DNA from: Acinetobacter sp. XS-4
GTDB lineage: Bacteria; Pseudomonadota; Gammaproteobacteria; Pseudomonadales; Moraxellaceae
Assembly: GCF_023920705.1 (NCBI RefSeq)
Contig: NZ_CP094657.1
Span: forward strand, 3,100,001-3,164,000
Reading direction: 5' to 3'
Length of the DNA stretch: 64,000 nt
The notes beneath the pieces are model-generated. The model searched no databases. It was not told the origin of the DNA and saw nothing but the letters and a program-made list of their open reading frames with translations. The position numbers and the translations under genes are program-made. Of the stretch, positions 25,969 to 36,477 are shown in pieces (position 1 is the first letter of the stretch; every line of letters starts with the position of its first letter).

Positions 25969-27600
25969 TTATACAAACTGCAAGAACAACCAGTACAAAC
26001 CACCTGATAAACAGATTGTTGCAGGAAGTGTAAATACCCATGCAGATAAAATTGTTTTAACTGTATTGAAGTTTAAGCCTGATCTATTCGCGACCATGGT
26101 ACCTGCAACAGCACTGTTTAAAACGTGTGTTGTTGAAACAGGCATACCTAAACCATCAGCAGCGGCAATTGTACTCATTGCAACAAGCTCAGCAGACATC
26201 CCTTGACCATAAGTCATGTGATGCTTACCAATACGCTCACCTACAGTCACAACAATACGCTTCCAGCCAACCATAGTGCCTAAGCCAAGTGCCAAAGCAA
26301 CTGCCACTTTCACCCAAGTTGGAATGTATTGTAAGAATGAATCTAAGCTACTGCGGTATTCTTTCACAAGTTTTTCTTGTGACTGATCCATTTTTGGTAA
26401 TGCATTCGCTTTATCCAAACGCTTAAACGAAGTGGTACTTAAATACATGTCATTACGAATTTCGCTAATTGCAGCTTCTGGAATGTCTTTTAAGTTGTTA
26501 TAGCTAGAAACTCGCTCACCCAAGTGGTCAGTCATGCTTGCCAATGCAGGCACTACTTCTGGAGTCTGCTGTTTAGTTTGAATATATTTAGTCAGAATAA
26601 CACGCGCTTTTTCATCGGTTAATTCTGGCTGATTTTGATTCAAAAATACGGCAGTCTGAGAAGAAAGCTGATGGAATGATTGAACTTGTTGAGTATCAAG
26701 ATTTTTATTTAATGAATAAGCTAACGGCACCAGACCAACCAAAATCAGCATGATGAGACCCATACCTTTTTGACCGTCATTAGAACCATGTGCAAAACTT
26801 ACACCTGTACAGGTAAAGATTAAAATTGCACGAATGATTGCAGGTGGTGGTTTATTACCTTCTGGTGGTTGGAATAATTCTAATTGGCGTTTAAAAACAG
26901 TTTTAACCAACAAGAATACAATCGCTGCAAAAGCAAAACCAATTAAAGGCGAAAATAATAATGCCTTACCGACTTTAATCACCTGATCCATATCAACACC
27001 GCTGGTCGTTACGCCAGTCGATGCACTCAACAGATGGTTCATAATGCCCACACCCAAGATTGAACCAATCAAGGTATGAGAACTAGAAGCAGGAATACCT
27101 AAGAACCAAGTACCTAAGTTCCAGAGAATCGCAGCAATAAGAAGCGCAAAAACCATTGCGAAACCTGCACCGCTACCCATGTTCATAATCAGTTCAACAG
27201 GCAACAAAGCAATAATGCCGTAAGCGACTGCGCCGCTTGCAACCATTACCCCAAGAAAATTACAAAAACCTGCCCACATGACTGCAACTGGTGCAGGTAA
27301 AGCATTGGTGTAAATCACTGTTGCTACTGCATTTGCAGTATCGTGGAAGCCATTTACAAACTCAAAGCCTAAAGCAATCAAGAGTGCAGTAGATAAAAGG
27401 ATAACCGAATAGAGACTCAAAGGTGGTACGTGTGCTAAATCAGCACTCACCTGAAATCCAATATAAATAAGTGTTGCAACAATAATCGTCAAAAACACCG
27501 GCATAAAAAACTTAGGTGTTGGGACATGTACATTCGTCGATTTGACTTGCAGGTTTGCCGCAAGTTTTGAATCCGAAACAGGGGGTAGATTAGAATTCAT
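25969..27600 (-). CDS. pit: PiT-family inorganic phosphate transporter
   Basis: A 543-residue membrane protein with about ten membrane segments in two repeats. The duplicated PiT signature is seen as GFEFVNGFHDTANAVATVIYT (first) and AMSTIAAADGLGMPVSTTHV with SAVAGTMVA (second). A central hydrophilic loop of about 130 residues (roughly 300-430) separates the halves. These carriers import phosphate with H+ or as metal-phosphate complexes at low affinity. No DUF47 partner gene is adjacent. The start codon has no ribosome site at normal distance; the nearest AGAGGA lies inside a hairpin at 27611-27630. Together with ppk1 it covers phosphate handling, but the two are far apart. Confidence 0.92.
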   Translation of the reverse strand: MNSNLPPVSDSKLAANLQVKSTNVHVPTPKFFMPVFLTIIVATLIYIGFQVSADLAHVPPLSLYSVILLSTALLIALGFEFVNGFHDTANAVATVIYTNALPAPVAVMWAGFCNFLGVMVASGAVAYGIIALLPVELIMNMGSGAGFAMVFALLIAAILWNLGTWFLGIPASSSHTLIGSILGVGIMNHLLSASTGVTTSGVDMDQVIKVGKALLFSPLIGFAFAAIVFLLVKTVFKRQLELFQPPEGNKPPPAIIRAILIFTCTGVSFAHGSNDGQKGMGLIMLILVGLVPLAYSLNKNLDTQQVQSFHQLSSQTAVFLNQNQPELTDEKARVILTKYIQTKQQTPEVVPALASMTDHLGERVSSYNNLKDIPEAAISEIRNDMYLSTTSFKRLDKANALPKMDQSQEKLVKEYRSSLDSFLQYIPTWVKVAVALALGLGTMVGWKRIVVTVGERIGKHHMTYGQGMSAELVAMSTIAAADGLGMPVSTTHVLNSAVAGTMVANRSGLNFNTVKTILSAWVFTLPATICLSGGLYWLFLQFV

Positions 27601-28063
27601 GCAGACGGTAAGAGGATAGAAAAATCCTCTGTATTCTTAAATTAAATTATGACAATTATATGACAAAGCAGCGCCTGATGAAGTCAATTTTTCATATTTT
27701 GACCTCATTTGATGCACCTTTCCTCTATCCAATTTATTTTTTTATTAAAATACAATAATTTAATTCAATTTATATCTTCCTTATTTATGACTATTTTTAA
27801 AGCAAAAATATCTACAAAATTAGCTGTATGATTATTTTTTAAACAGATTAAATGTCATAAAACGGAATATTGGAGATGAAATATTTCAATATAATGATCA
27901 TTTCATGAATATTTGATGAAAAAACAGTCTCATTTGTCATAAAAGCCATTTTTCTAATGAATCTATTACAAGTGAATGATGGGTCGTTATAGCTCATCAA
28001 TTGCGCAACTATTCTGTTACAATAGCGCCGCATTTTTAAATTTGTACAATATCGGGGTTTTAT
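27601..28063. other. Divergent promoter region between pit and metH
   Basis: AT-rich, no gene seen. It holds a hairpin in the pit leader: AGAGGAT (27611-27617) and ATCCTCT (27624-27630), loop of six. On the other side is the metH promoter with an extended -10 element (TG-T-TACAAT at 28016-28024). I looked for a cobalamin-riboswitch B12 box before metH and saw none in the about 40 bases of leader that the -10 allows. Confidence 0.5.
28016..28024 (+). promoter_or_regulatory. Extended -10 promoter of metH
   Basis: TGTTACAAT has the TGn extension directly before a five-of-six -10 hexamer (TACAAT). No good -35 lies 17 bases upstream, which extended -10 promoters do not need. The start of the message would be near 28031 and the leader about 33 bases long. 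Confidence 0.5.
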
Positions 28064-31000
28064 ATGTCCACGCTTGCCACCCTAAAAGCGCTTCTTGCCA
28101 AACGCATTCTGATTATTGATGGTGCGATGGGTACCATGATTCAACGCCATAAACTAGAAGAAGCCGACTACCGTGGTGAGCGTTTTGCCGATTGGGCACA
28201 TGACTTAAAAGGTAACAATGACCTTCTTGTACTGACTCAACCCGAAATCATTCAAGGTATTCATGAAGCTTATCTTGATGCAGGTGCAGACATTATTGAA
28301 ACCAACAGCTTTAACGGCACGCGTGTTTCAATGTCTGACTACCACATGGAAGATCTTGTTCCAGAGATTAACCGTGAAGCAGCACGTTTAGCTAAAGCAG
28401 CTTGTGAAAAGTATTCGACTCCAGATAAACCTCGTTTTGTAGCAGGTGTACTCGGCCCAACATCGCGTACCTGTTCAATTTCACCCAATGTAAATGACCC
28501 TGCCTTTCGTAACATTACCTTTGATGAGCTAAAAGAAAACTATATTGAGGCAACTCATGCGCTGATTGAAGGCGGTGCAGATATCCTTCTGATTGAAACC
28601 GTTTTTGATACATTAAACTGTAAAGCTGCAATTTTTGCGGTGAAAGAAGTCTTTAAGCAACTTGGCTATGAATTACCACTCATGATTTCGGGGACCATTA
28701 CCGATGCCTCAGGTCGTACCTTAACAGGTCAAACTGCTGAAGCGTTCTGGAACTCTGTACGCCATGGTGACTTACTTTCAATTGGTTTTAACTGTGCCCT
28801 TGGTGCAGATGCCATGCGTCCTCACGTTAAAACCGTGTCTGATGTGGCTGATACATTCATTTCTGCCCATCCAAATGCAGGCTTACCAAACGCTTTTGGT
28901 GAATATGATGAAACACCAGAGCAAACTGCTGCTTTCTTAAAAGAATTTGCAGAAAGTGGTTTGATCAATATTACCGGCGGTTGCTGTGGTACGACACCAG
29001 ATCATATTCGTGCGATTGCCAATGCTGTAAAAGAAATTGCACCACGTCAAATTCCTGAAACTAAACCAGCTTGTCGCTTAAGTGGTTTAGAACCATTTAA
29101 CATTTATGATGACTCATTGTTCGTTAACGTCGGTGAACGTACCAACGTTACTGGTTCAAAAAAATTCTTACGTCTTATTCGTGAAGAAAACTTTACCGAA
29201 GCTTTAGAAGTTGCCCAGCAGCAAGTCGAAGCTGGCGCACAGATTATCGACATTAACATGGATGAAGGGATGCTCGATTCGCAAAATGCGATGGTACATT
29301 TCTTAAACCTTGTGGCATCTGAGCCAGATATTTCACGTGTGCCAATCATGATTGACTCATCAAAATGGGAAATCATTGAAGCAGGCTTAAAATGCGTACA
29401 AGGTAAGCCCGTTGTTAACTCGATTTCCTTAAAAGAAGGTTATGACGAGTTTGTCGAAAAAGCTCGCCTGTGTCGCCAATATGGTGCTGCAATTATTGTG
29501 ATGGCTTTTGATGAAACTGGTCAGGCCGATACTGCTGAGCGTAAACGCGAAATCTGTAAACGTTCTTATGATGTTTTGGTTAATGATGTAGGCTTCCCTG
29601 CTGAAGATATTATTTTTGACCCGAACGTGTTTGCAGTGGCAACAGGTATTGAAGAACACAATAACTATGGCGTCGATTTTATTGAAGCCACAGGTTGGAT
29701 TAAACAGAATTTACCTCACGCCATGATTTCTGGTGGTGTATCGAACGTTTCATTCTCGTTCCGTGGTAATGAGCCTGTTCGTGAAGCAATTCACTCTGTG
29801 TTCTTGTACCATGCCATTAAACAAGGCATGACCATGGGGATTGTAAATGCTGGTCAAATGGCGATTTATGACGATATTCCTAAAGAACTCAAAGATGCCG
29901 TTGAAGATGTTGTTTTAAACCAGAACCAAGGTGAATCTGGTCAACTTGCTACTGAAAAATTGCTTGAAGTCGCTGAAAAGTTCCGTGGTCATAGTGGTGC
30001 TCAACGCGAAGCTGAAAACCTTGAATGGCGTAATGAAGCTGTAGAAAAACGTCTTGAATATGCTTTGGTTAAAGGTATTACCACTTACATTGACGAAGAT
30101 ACCGAAGAAGCCCGCCTAAAAGCCAAACGTCCTTTAGATGTAATCGAAGGCGCTTTGATGGATGGCATGAACGTTGTTGGTGACTTGTTCGGTTCAGGCA
30201 AAATGTTCTTACCTCAGGTTGTGAAATCTGCACGTGTCATGAAGCAAGCTGTGGCTTGGCTCAACCCGTACATTGAAGCTGAAAAAACCGGTAGCCAATC
30301 TAAAGGTAAAGTCTTGATGGCAACTGTTAAGGGCGACGTACACGATATTGGTAAAAATATTGTAGGCGTGGTACTAGGCTGTAATGGTTACGACATTGTT
30401 GACCTTGGCGTGATGGTGCCTTGCGAGAAGATCTTGCAAACTGCAATTGATGAAAAATGTGACATCATTGGGTTGTCAGGTCTGATTACCCCATCTTTAG
30501 ATGAAATGGTGTTTGTTGCGAAAGAAATGCAACGTAAAGGTTTTAACATTCCTTTATTAATTGGTGGTGCAACAACGTCAAAAGCACACACAGCAGTAAA
30601 AATTGACCCTCAGTACCAAAACGATGCGGTGATTTATGTTGCAGATGCTTCACGTGCTGTGGGCGTTGCAACTACCCTGCTTTCAAAAGAAATGCGTGGA
30701 AAATTCATTGAAGAGCACCGTGCTGAATATGTCAAAATTCGTGAGCGCTTAGCCAACAAACAGCCTAAAGCTGCCAAGCTAACTTATGCAGAGTCTGTTA
30801 AAAACGGCTTTAAAATTGATGAGAGTTATGTTCCCGCAAAACCAAATCTTTTAGGAACACAGGTCTTAACCAATTACCCACTTGCAACACTTGTAGAATA
30901 TTTTGACTGGACACCATTCTTCATTTCTTGGAGCTTGGCAGGTAAGTTCCCGAAAATTTTAGAAGATGAAGTGGTCGGTGAAGCTGCAACAGATTTGTAC

Positions 31001-31750
31001 AACCAAGCTCAAGCAATGTTGAAAGATATTATCGACAACAACCTTTTTGATGCACGTGCTGTATTTGGTATGTTCCCTGCTCAGCGCACTGATGCTGACA
31101 CCGTCAGCGTATTTGATGAAGCGGGTCAAAAGGTTACGCATACTTTTGAACATTTGCGTCAACAATCTGACAAAGTGACAGGTAAACCAAACTTGTCTTT
31201 AGCAGATTACATTCGCACTGACCGTGAGCAACAGGACTACTTGGGCGGATTCACTGTATCAATTTTTGGTGCAGAAGAACTGGCAAATGAATACAAAGCT
31301 AAAGGTGATGACTACTCTGCAATTTTAGTTCAGTCACTAGCCGACCGTTTTGCTGAAGCCTTTGCAGAACACTTACATGAACGCATTCGTAAAGAGTTCT
31401 GGGGTTATAAAGCTGACGAACAGCTAGGCAATGAAGAACTGATTAAAGAGAAATATGTCGGTATTCGCCCTGCGCCGGGTTACCCAGCTTGCCCAGAGCA
31501 CTCTGAAAAAGCAGTGTTATTCGACTGGTTAGGTTCTACAGACAAAATCGGCACCAAACTAACTGAACACTTTGCAATGATGCCACCATCTTCAGTAAGT
31601 GGTTTCTATTATTCTCATCCACAAAGTGAATACTTTAACGTGGGCAAAATCTCTCAGGATCAACTTGAAGATTATGCAAAACGTAAAGGTTGGACACTTG
31701 ATGAAGCAAAACGCTGGTTAGGACCGAATTTAGATGATTCGATTGTTTAA
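28064..31750 (+). CDS. metH: Cobalamin-dependent methionine synthase
   Basis: A 1228-residue four-module enzyme (EC 2.1.1.13), full length. The homocysteine module has the zinc ligands C244, C307 and C308 (FNCALG, GGCCGT). The methyltetrahydrofolate module follows at about 345-620. The cobalamin module has the base-off ligand H760 in [11 protein letters not shown]. The C-terminal AdoMet reactivation domain carries [15 protein letters not shown] near 1140. It methylates homocysteine to methionine using methylcobalamin. GGGG six bases before the ATG is the ribosome site. It is transcribed alone and ends at a 42-base palindrome. Confidence 0.97.
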   Translation: MSTLATLKALLAKRILIIDGAMGTMIQRHKLEEADYRGERFADWAHDLKGNNDLLVLTQPEIIQGIHEAYLDAGADIIETNSFNGTRVSMSDYHMEDLVPEINREAARLAKAACEKYSTPDKPRFVAGVLGPTSRTCSISPNVNDPAFRNITFDELKENYIEATHALIEGGADILLIETVFDTLNCKAAIFAVKEVFKQLGYELPLMISGTITDASGRTLTGQTAEAFWNSVRHGDLLSIGFNCALGADAMRPHVKTVSDVADTFISAHPNAGLPNAFGEYDETPEQTAAFLKEFAESGLINITGGCCGTTPDHIRAIANAVKEIAPRQIPETKPACRLSGLEPFNIYDDSLFVNVGERTNVTGSKKFLRLIREENFTEALEVAQQQVEAGAQIIDINMDEGMLDSQNAMVHFLNLVASEPDISRVPIMIDSSKWEIIEAGLKCVQGKPVVNSISLKEGYDEFVEKARLCRQYGAAIIVMAFDETGQADTAERKREICKRSYDVLVNDVGFPAEDIIFDPNVFAVATGIEEHNNYGVDFIEATGWIKQNLPHAMISGGVSNVSFSFRGNEPVREAIHSVFLYHAIKQGMTMGIVNAGQMAIYDDIPKELKDAVEDVVLNQNQGESGQLATEKLLEVAEKFRGHSGAQREAENLEWRNEAVEKRLEYALVKGITTYIDEDTEEARLKAKRPLDVIEGALMDGMNVVGDLFGSGKMFLPQVVKSARVMKQAVAWLNPYIEAEKTGSQSKGKVLMATVKGDVHDIGKNIVGVVLGCNGYDIVDLGVMVPCEKILQTAIDEKCDIIGLSGLITPSLDEMVFVAKEMQRKGFNIPLLIGGATTSKAHTAVKIDPQYQNDAVIYVADASRAVGVATTLLSKEMRGKFIEEHRAEYVKIRERLANKQPKAAKLTYAESVKNGFKIDESYVPAKPNLLGTQVLTNYPLATLVEYFDWTPFFISWSLAGKFPKILEDEVVGEAATDLYNQAQAMLKDIIDNNLFDARAVFGMFPAQRTDADTVSVFDEAGQKVTHTFEHLRQQSDKVTGKPNLSLADYIRTDREQQDYLGGFTVSIFGAEELANEYKAKGDDYSAILVQSLADRFAEAFAEHLHERIRKEFWGYKADEQLGNEELIKEKYVGIRPAPGYPACPEHSEKAVLFDWLGSTDKIGTKLTEHFAMMPPSSVSGFYYSHPQSEYFNVGKISQDQLEDYAKRKGWTLDEAKRWLGPNLDDSIV

Positions 31751-31758
31751 GCTTAAGT

Positions 31759-31800
31759 AACAATATTAAATCCCCTCAATTGAGGGGATTTAATATTGTT
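31759..31800. terminator. 42-base perfect palindrome, shared terminator of metH and the convergent gene
   Basis: Positions 31759-31779 are the exact reverse complement of 31780-31800. The core is AAATCCCCTCAA facing TTGAGGGGATTT, and the outer arms are AT-rich, giving a U-rich tail in both directions. The stop codon and last codons (Gln-Tyr-stop) of the minus-strand lipoprotein lie within the right arm. Confidence 0.85.
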
Positions 31801-33019
31801 CAAAAACACCTGTAATATGAGTCATACCATTTAGTGTATTCGCTCCTGCTTTTACATTATGAAAATAAAAGGTTTGTCTATTACTATCTGAAGTTATGCC
31901 AGAACAAAGAATTTCTCGATTTCCGCACATGAATTCTTGTTCACCAATTATTGTCTTAACGCTTAAATGTCCTGCAAGCTCTTGAATGATAGATATATCA
32001 ATCAATTCATTATTATTTTCAAAACCTAGATTATAAATTTTTTGATCATTTTTAACTGTAGCTATATAACGACTATCAATAGGCAACATTACTATTTTTT
32101 GCCCACCCAATTGTAAATCACTATAAGTTTTTGGCATATTCATATTTACACTAATCTTTATTTTTTTACTATTAATGCGATCAATCAACTCTATATTTTC
32201 GAGATTAAACTCTATATTTTTTTGATCTTCCTTCCAAAACTGATCGCTCAATTTCTCTATATTTTCAAAATCCCCACCTTTATATACCAAATTAATTAAT
32301 GCATTACTTTCCACCTTATTTTCATAAAATATTATACTTAAATATGAAATATCTTCATTTTTCTTCAAAGTAAATTTTTTTGTAGTGTATATTAATTCAT
32401 TATTATAATATTGCTTTGACTCTTCAAAATCTATAATTTTAAAAATACTTCCATCAATAGCAATATCATTAACTTTGATAGCTGAAAACCTATCTTTTTG
32501 AAACAATGGCCAATTTGAAGGAACCGTAAAATTTATATTTCCAGACACAACTACGGGAACTCCATTTCCTATCTCCTCTCCATTTATAGAAGTTACTGAG
32601 AACTCATTTTTGGACTGATTCAAATCAAAACTCAATTTAAATTTATCCCCGAAATTTTCTATCTTATATGTCGTACCATCTGAACAAGTTAAGAGTGGTA
32701 AACATATAAGTGCCTTATTTAAAGTATCCTTCCATACTAAATAATCTAAACTCGCTATATTTGAATAAGGTTTTAATGAAATTGAGCCCAAGAGCTTTTT
32801 TTCCTGTCCCGTTAAATTAATCAAGACAGCCTCAGTAGGTTCATTACCATAAGCAATTAGGTCATAGTTGGTTATTGCTGGGTTTAATTCAACCTTTTCA
32901 TTAACACTAATGCCTTGTATAAACAATGTATTATCTTTATTTGGTACTATACTTTGGTTATTTTCACCACATCCAGTCAACATTAAAAAACTTAATAGAC
33001 TAAAGTGTATTTTTTTCAT
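31790..33019 (-). CDS. Orphan lipoprotein, AT-rich, 409 aa
   Basis: I do not recognise the family. The N-terminus (KKIHFSLLSFLMLTGCG) is a clear lipoprotein signal with C17 as the lipidation site. The mature chain is rich in Asn, Ile, Lys and Ser and appears mainly beta, with no transmembrane segment. Cys pairs near 105-115 and 380-390 (CLPLLTC, CGNREILC) may form disulfides. The base composition is clearly more AT-rich than its neighbours, with many ATA and AAT codons, which hints at recent acquisition or fast divergence. It is a single-gene unit between metH and a transketolase operon. Confidence 0.72.
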   Translation of the reverse strand: MKKIHFSLLSFLMLTGCGENNQSIVPNKDNTLFIQGISVNEKVELNPAITNYDLIAYGNEPTEAVLINLTGQEKKLLGSISLKPYSNIASLDYLVWKDTLNKALICLPLLTCSDGTTYKIENFGDKFKLSFDLNQSKNEFSVTSINGEEIGNGVPVVVSGNINFTVPSNWPLFQKDRFSAIKVNDIAIDGSIFKIIDFEESKQYYNNELIYTTKKFTLKKNEDISYLSIIFYENKVESNALINLVYKGGDFENIEKLSDQFWKEDQKNIEFNLENIELIDRINSKKIKISVNMNMPKTYSDLQLGGQKIVMLPIDSRYIATVKNDQKIYNLGFENNNELIDISIIQELAGHLSVKTIIGEQEFMCGNREILCSGITSDSNRQTFYFHNVKAGANTLNGMTHITGVFEQY

Positions 33020-33139
33020 TTTTTCAAATCCTATTTATAATTTTTATTCATCTTATAACAGATAATTATTTAAACCAAACCTTCAAAATAGCCAACTTCC
33101 TGTTAATTGATGTCTACATTTCATTAGCATATTGAGATA

Positions 33140-33173
33140 AAAAATCTCCCAACTTTTAAAATTGAGAGATTTC
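33140..33173 (-). terminator. Terminator of the transketolase operon
   Basis: AAATCTCCCAA (33142-33152) and TTGAGAGATTT (33162-33172) pair over 11 positions with one G-U pair on the minus-strand RNA, followed by a U-rich tail. It lies about 45 bases after the last gene of the operon. Confidence 0.75.
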
Positions 33174-33217
33174 AAAGAATCTATTTCAATATTACTTATA
33201 TCAAGCAGACATTACTT

Positions 33218-34222
33218 TTACTTCAAATGTGCCTTAATCTTTTCTTTAACCGCCTCAGTTGAAATACCATATCGATCATGCAAAGTTGGTAACGCCCCTG
33301 CATCTAAAAATGCATCTGGCAAACCAATCATGTCAAAACGAGGGTGTTGACCATTTCTTAAAAGTAAGGACCCGACAGCTTCCCCTAACCCACCAATGAC
33401 TGAATGATTTTCGGCTGTTAAAACAGGTCGACCACCTTTTGCGACTTCATCCAAAATAGTTTGTTCATCTAAAGGTTTAATTATAGGCACATGTAACACT
33501 GAAACCTCAATGCCCTCTTTTTCAAGCTCTTCGGCTGCCTCAAGTGCACGCATGGTCAATAAGCCAGTCGAAATGATAAGTAAATCTTTACCCGGCTTAA
33601 TCACCTGTGCCTTACCCAATTTAAACTGGTAATTGTATTTATCGAGTACTAATGGAACCTGCCCACGCAATAGACGCATATATACAGGGCCATTATGAGC
33701 GGCAATTTGAGGAATTACTTGTTCGATTTCCAAGGCATCACATGGGTCAATGACCATCAAGTTCGGCATTGCACGGAAAATCGCAATGTCATCAGTTGCC
33801 TGATGACTTGGGCCATAGCCCGTAGTTAATCCCGGAAGTGCAGCCACAATTTTGACATTCAGATTATCTTCCGCAATCGCCATACAAATAAAGTCATAGG
33901 CACGGCGTGATGCAAAAACAGCATAGGTGGTCGCAAAGGGAACAAATCCTTCACGAGCAAGTCCTGCTGCTGCACTCATCAAAAGTTGTTCTGCCATGCC
34001 CATTTGGAAAAACTTGTCTGGGTTTTCTTTAGCAAAGATATGTAGGTCAGTGTATTTAGATAAATCTGCTGACAAACCTACGATATCGTCACGCTCTTTT
34101 GCCAAGGCATTCAGTGCATGTCCAAATGGTGCGGGTTTGGTCGGTTGGCCATCGGCAGCAATAGAAGCAATCATTGCCGAAGTGGTTAGTTTTTTCTTAG
34201 GAGGATTGGCTAACTGGCTCAT
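33218..34222 (-). CDS. Transketolase, C-terminal subunit
   Basis: A 334-residue protein equal to the pyrimidine-binding and C-terminal domains of transketolase. AEQLLMSAAAGLAREGFVPFATTYAVFASRRAYD near 77-110 includes the catalytic-type Glu of the ThDP site. The C-terminal domain starts near 195 and includes ENHSVIGGLGEAV. It pairs with the N-terminal subunit encoded ten bases upstream. Split transketolases of this kind often serve catabolic routes for unusual sugars and move a two-carbon ketol unit. The substrate here is unknown. Confidence 0.88.
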   Translation of the reverse strand: MSQLANPPKKKLTTSAMIASIAADGQPTKPAPFGHALNALAKERDDIVGLSADLSKYTDLHIFAKENPDKFFQMGMAEQLLMSAAAGLAREGFVPFATTYAVFASRRAYDFICMAIAEDNLNVKIVAALPGLTTGYGPSHQATDDIAIFRAMPNLMVIDPCDALEIEQVIPQIAAHNGPVYMRLLRGQVPLVLDKYNYQFKLGKAQVIKPGKDLLIISTGLLTMRALEAAEELEKEGIEVSVLHVPIIKPLDEQTILDEVAKGGRPVLTAENHSVIGGLGEAVGSLLLRNGQHPRFDMIGLPDAFLDAGALPTLHDRYGISTEAVKEKIKAHLK

Positions 34223-34232
34223 GGTGTATTCC

Positions 34233-35084
34233 TTACTGTCCGTAGTGGGTCAAAATATTTAAAGCATCATCCCACTCATGTTCATCAACACGAATGAAAT
34301 GTGTTTTTTCGCGGCTTTCCAAGAACGACACGCCCTTACCCATCTTGGTTTCACAAATAATGACGCGTGGGCATGTTCCCTTATGGTTTCGTGCTTGATC
34401 GAATGCCTCAAGCAAAGCTTCCATATCGTTGCCATCTACGCGTTGGGTGTACCAACCAAATGATTGCCAACGGTCTACAATGGGTTCAAACGCTAAAATT
34501 TCGCTTGAGTGCCCATCTGCCTGCTGATTATTCACATCAATAATGGCAATCAAGTTATCTAGTTTCCAATGAGAAGCAGACATCACCGCCTCCCATGTTG
34601 AGCCTTCATTTAACTCACCATCGGACAGTAAGTTATAGATAAAAGCATTCGACTCTTTCTGTTTCAGTCCTAAACATGCGCCGACTGCTATTCCAAGACC
34701 ATGACCCAATGAGCCACCTGTAATTTCCATGCCTGGTGTATATGAAGCCATGCCCGACATCGGTAGACGACTGTCATCTGCTCCATAAGTTTCAAGTTCT
34801 TCAAGCGGAATAATTTTTGCTTCAATCAAGGCTGCATAGAGTGCAATTGCATAGTGCCCAATAGAGAGATAAAAACGGTCACGGCCTTCCCATTCTGGGT
34901 TTTCTGGCTGATATTTCATAGCATGAAAATAAGATACTGCCAGTAGATCTGCCGCACCCAAAGCTTGACCAACATAGCCTTGACCTTGTACTTGCCCCAT
35001 GCGTAAAGCATGTTGGCGAATGTGGTAGGCACGTTGTTGCAATTCGGCAATTTGGCCTGCTTTATCAACATTTAACATTGTCAT
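34233..35084 (-). CDS. Transketolase, N-terminal (ThDP diphosphate-binding) subunit
   Basis: A 283-residue protein with the diphosphate-binding half of transketolase. GSLGHGLGIAVGACLGLK near 122-140 and the metal/ThDP motif SDGELNEGSTWEAVMSASHWKLDN with INVNN-equivalent IDVNNQQADG are present. The usual first Gly of the GDG motif is Ser here, as in other split transketolases. AAGGA seven bases before the ATG fixes the start. The operon order is SDR, MFS importer, this subunit, then the C-terminal subunit, with gaps of 10-75 bases. Confidence 0.88.
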   Translation of the reverse strand: MTMLNVDKAGQIAELQQRAYHIRQHALRMGQVQGQGYVGQALGAADLLAVSYFHAMKYQPENPEWEGRDRFYLSIGHYAIALYAALIEAKIIPLEELETYGADDSRLPMSGMASYTPGMEITGGSLGHGLGIAVGACLGLKQKESNAFIYNLLSDGELNEGSTWEAVMSASHWKLDNLIAIIDVNNQQADGHSSEILAFEPIVDRWQSFGWYTQRVDGNDMEALLEAFDQARNHKGTCPRVIICETKMGKGVSFLESREKTHFIRVDEHEWDDALNILTHYGQ

Positions 35085-35097
35085 TTACTATTCCTTA

Positions 35098-36402
35098 TTA
35101 ACGATTAACCAGTTTTGCTGGAACACGCAGAACCAAGCTGGCACCGAAAATTAATACTGCTGTGATTAAGAACATGCCGATTGCATTTGAACCTGTGTTG
35201 GTGGTGACCCAACCGATTAAATAAGGTGAGCAGAAGCCTGCGAGGTTGGCGAAGCTATTGACGGCTGCAATACCTGCCGCTGCGGAAACACCACCCAAAA
35301 AGTTGGTCGGTAACATCCAAAATAAAGAGGATGCTGTCAGCACACCTGAGGCTGCGATGCAAAGGCAAATTAAAGAGAGGGTTAGATTTGAAGCGAATAA
35401 AGTCGCAAATGTGAGTGCTATAGCGCCTGCACACATTGGAATAATTAAGTGCCAACGGCGTTCTTGGAAATGGTCACCACTACGCCCTGCCAAAATCATG
35501 ACCACAATCGCACACATATAAGGCAGGCTTGTGAGCAAACCGATATGCCAGTTATCACTAATGCCTGAGTTACGAATGAGAGTTGGCAACCAAAAGGTAA
35601 TGGCGTATTGGCCCATTACCACACAAAAATAGATGCCTGCGAGCAACCATAAGCGTTTATCTGCGATGAACTCTTTAACGCTAGCATGACCTTCTTTGTG
35701 CTGGTTATCTTGAGCAAGCTCTTGCTTCACCAAGTTTTTTTCGTCTTGAGTTAACCAATTGGCGTCTTGAACTGAATCTTTTAAAACAGCGAGTACCAAT
35801 AAGCCAACAAACACAGTAGGAATGGCTTCAATGAGGAACATCCACTGCCAGCCGAACCAGCCATGTACACCGCTCATTCGGTCCATGATTAAGCCTGAAA
35901 GTGGCCCTCCAATCATTCCTGAAATTGGAATAGCGATAAACCAAAGTACAGTCATGCGTGCACGGCGGTAAGATGGGAACCAATAAGTGAGGTAGAGCAA
36001 CAATCCCGGAGCCAAACCAGCTTCAGCAACACCAAGTAAAAAACGCAAGGTGTAAAATTGCCATTCAGTTTCAACAAAGGCAAAACAGCCAGATAAAATG
36101 CCCCATGTAATCATGATACGGGCAATCCAACGTCTTGCCCCTACCTTATGGAGTACGATGTTGCTTGGCACTTCACAAAGAAAATAACCAATAAAGAAAA
36201 TCCCTGCGCCTAGCCCATATACAGCTTCACTAAACTGTAAATCACTCATCATCTGGAGCTTGGCAAAACCCACATTTACTCGATCTAAATAGGCACAAAA
36301 ATAACAAAGCATTAAAAATGGCATGAGCCGAAATGCAATTTTTCGATACGCCGATTTACGAACCGTTGTATCTACTTCAGATGAAAATACTGTATCCATC
36401 AT
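35098..36402 (-). CDS. MFS importer, anion:cation symporter type
   Basis: A 434-residue carrier with 12 membrane segments, similar to the ACS family (hexuronate, galactonate, tartrate importers). The opening YFCAYLDRVNVGFAKLQM is the family mark, followed by GVAEAGLAPGLLLYLTYWFP in the fourth helix region. A cytoplasmic loop of about 50 residues lies between helices 6 and 7. The ATG at 36402 follows AAGGG by six bases and replaces an earlier in-frame start at 36426. It most likely imports the acid or polyol that the neighbouring dehydrogenase and transketolase process. Confidence 0.85.
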   Translation of the reverse strand: MMDTVFSSEVDTTVRKSAYRKIAFRLMPFLMLCYFCAYLDRVNVGFAKLQMMSDLQFSEAVYGLGAGIFFIGYFLCEVPSNIVLHKVGARRWIARIMITWGILSGCFAFVETEWQFYTLRFLLGVAEAGLAPGLLLYLTYWFPSYRRARMTVLWFIAIPISGMIGGPLSGLIMDRMSGVHGWFGWQWMFLIEAIPTVFVGLLVLAVLKDSVQDANWLTQDEKNLVKQELAQDNQHKEGHASVKEFIADKRLWLLAGIYFCVVMGQYAITFWLPTLIRNSGISDNWHIGLLTSLPYMCAIVVMILAGRSGDHFQERRWHLIIPMCAGAIALTFATLFASNLTLSLICLCIAASGVLTASSLFWMLPTNFLGGVSAAAGIAAVNSFANLAGFCSPYLIGWVTTNTGSNAIGMFLITAVLIFGASLVLRVPAKLVNR

Positions 36403-36477
36403 GCGAATCCCTTTACATTTGGCCACAGTATCCTCTTGTGACCATCATTCTATTTTTAGTTTTTAAATGACAAGTGA

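Noticed and set aside
27601..28063. Cobalamin riboswitch before metH
   Set aside because: No B12-box-like conserved sequence was seen, and the extended -10 leaves a leader too short for one.
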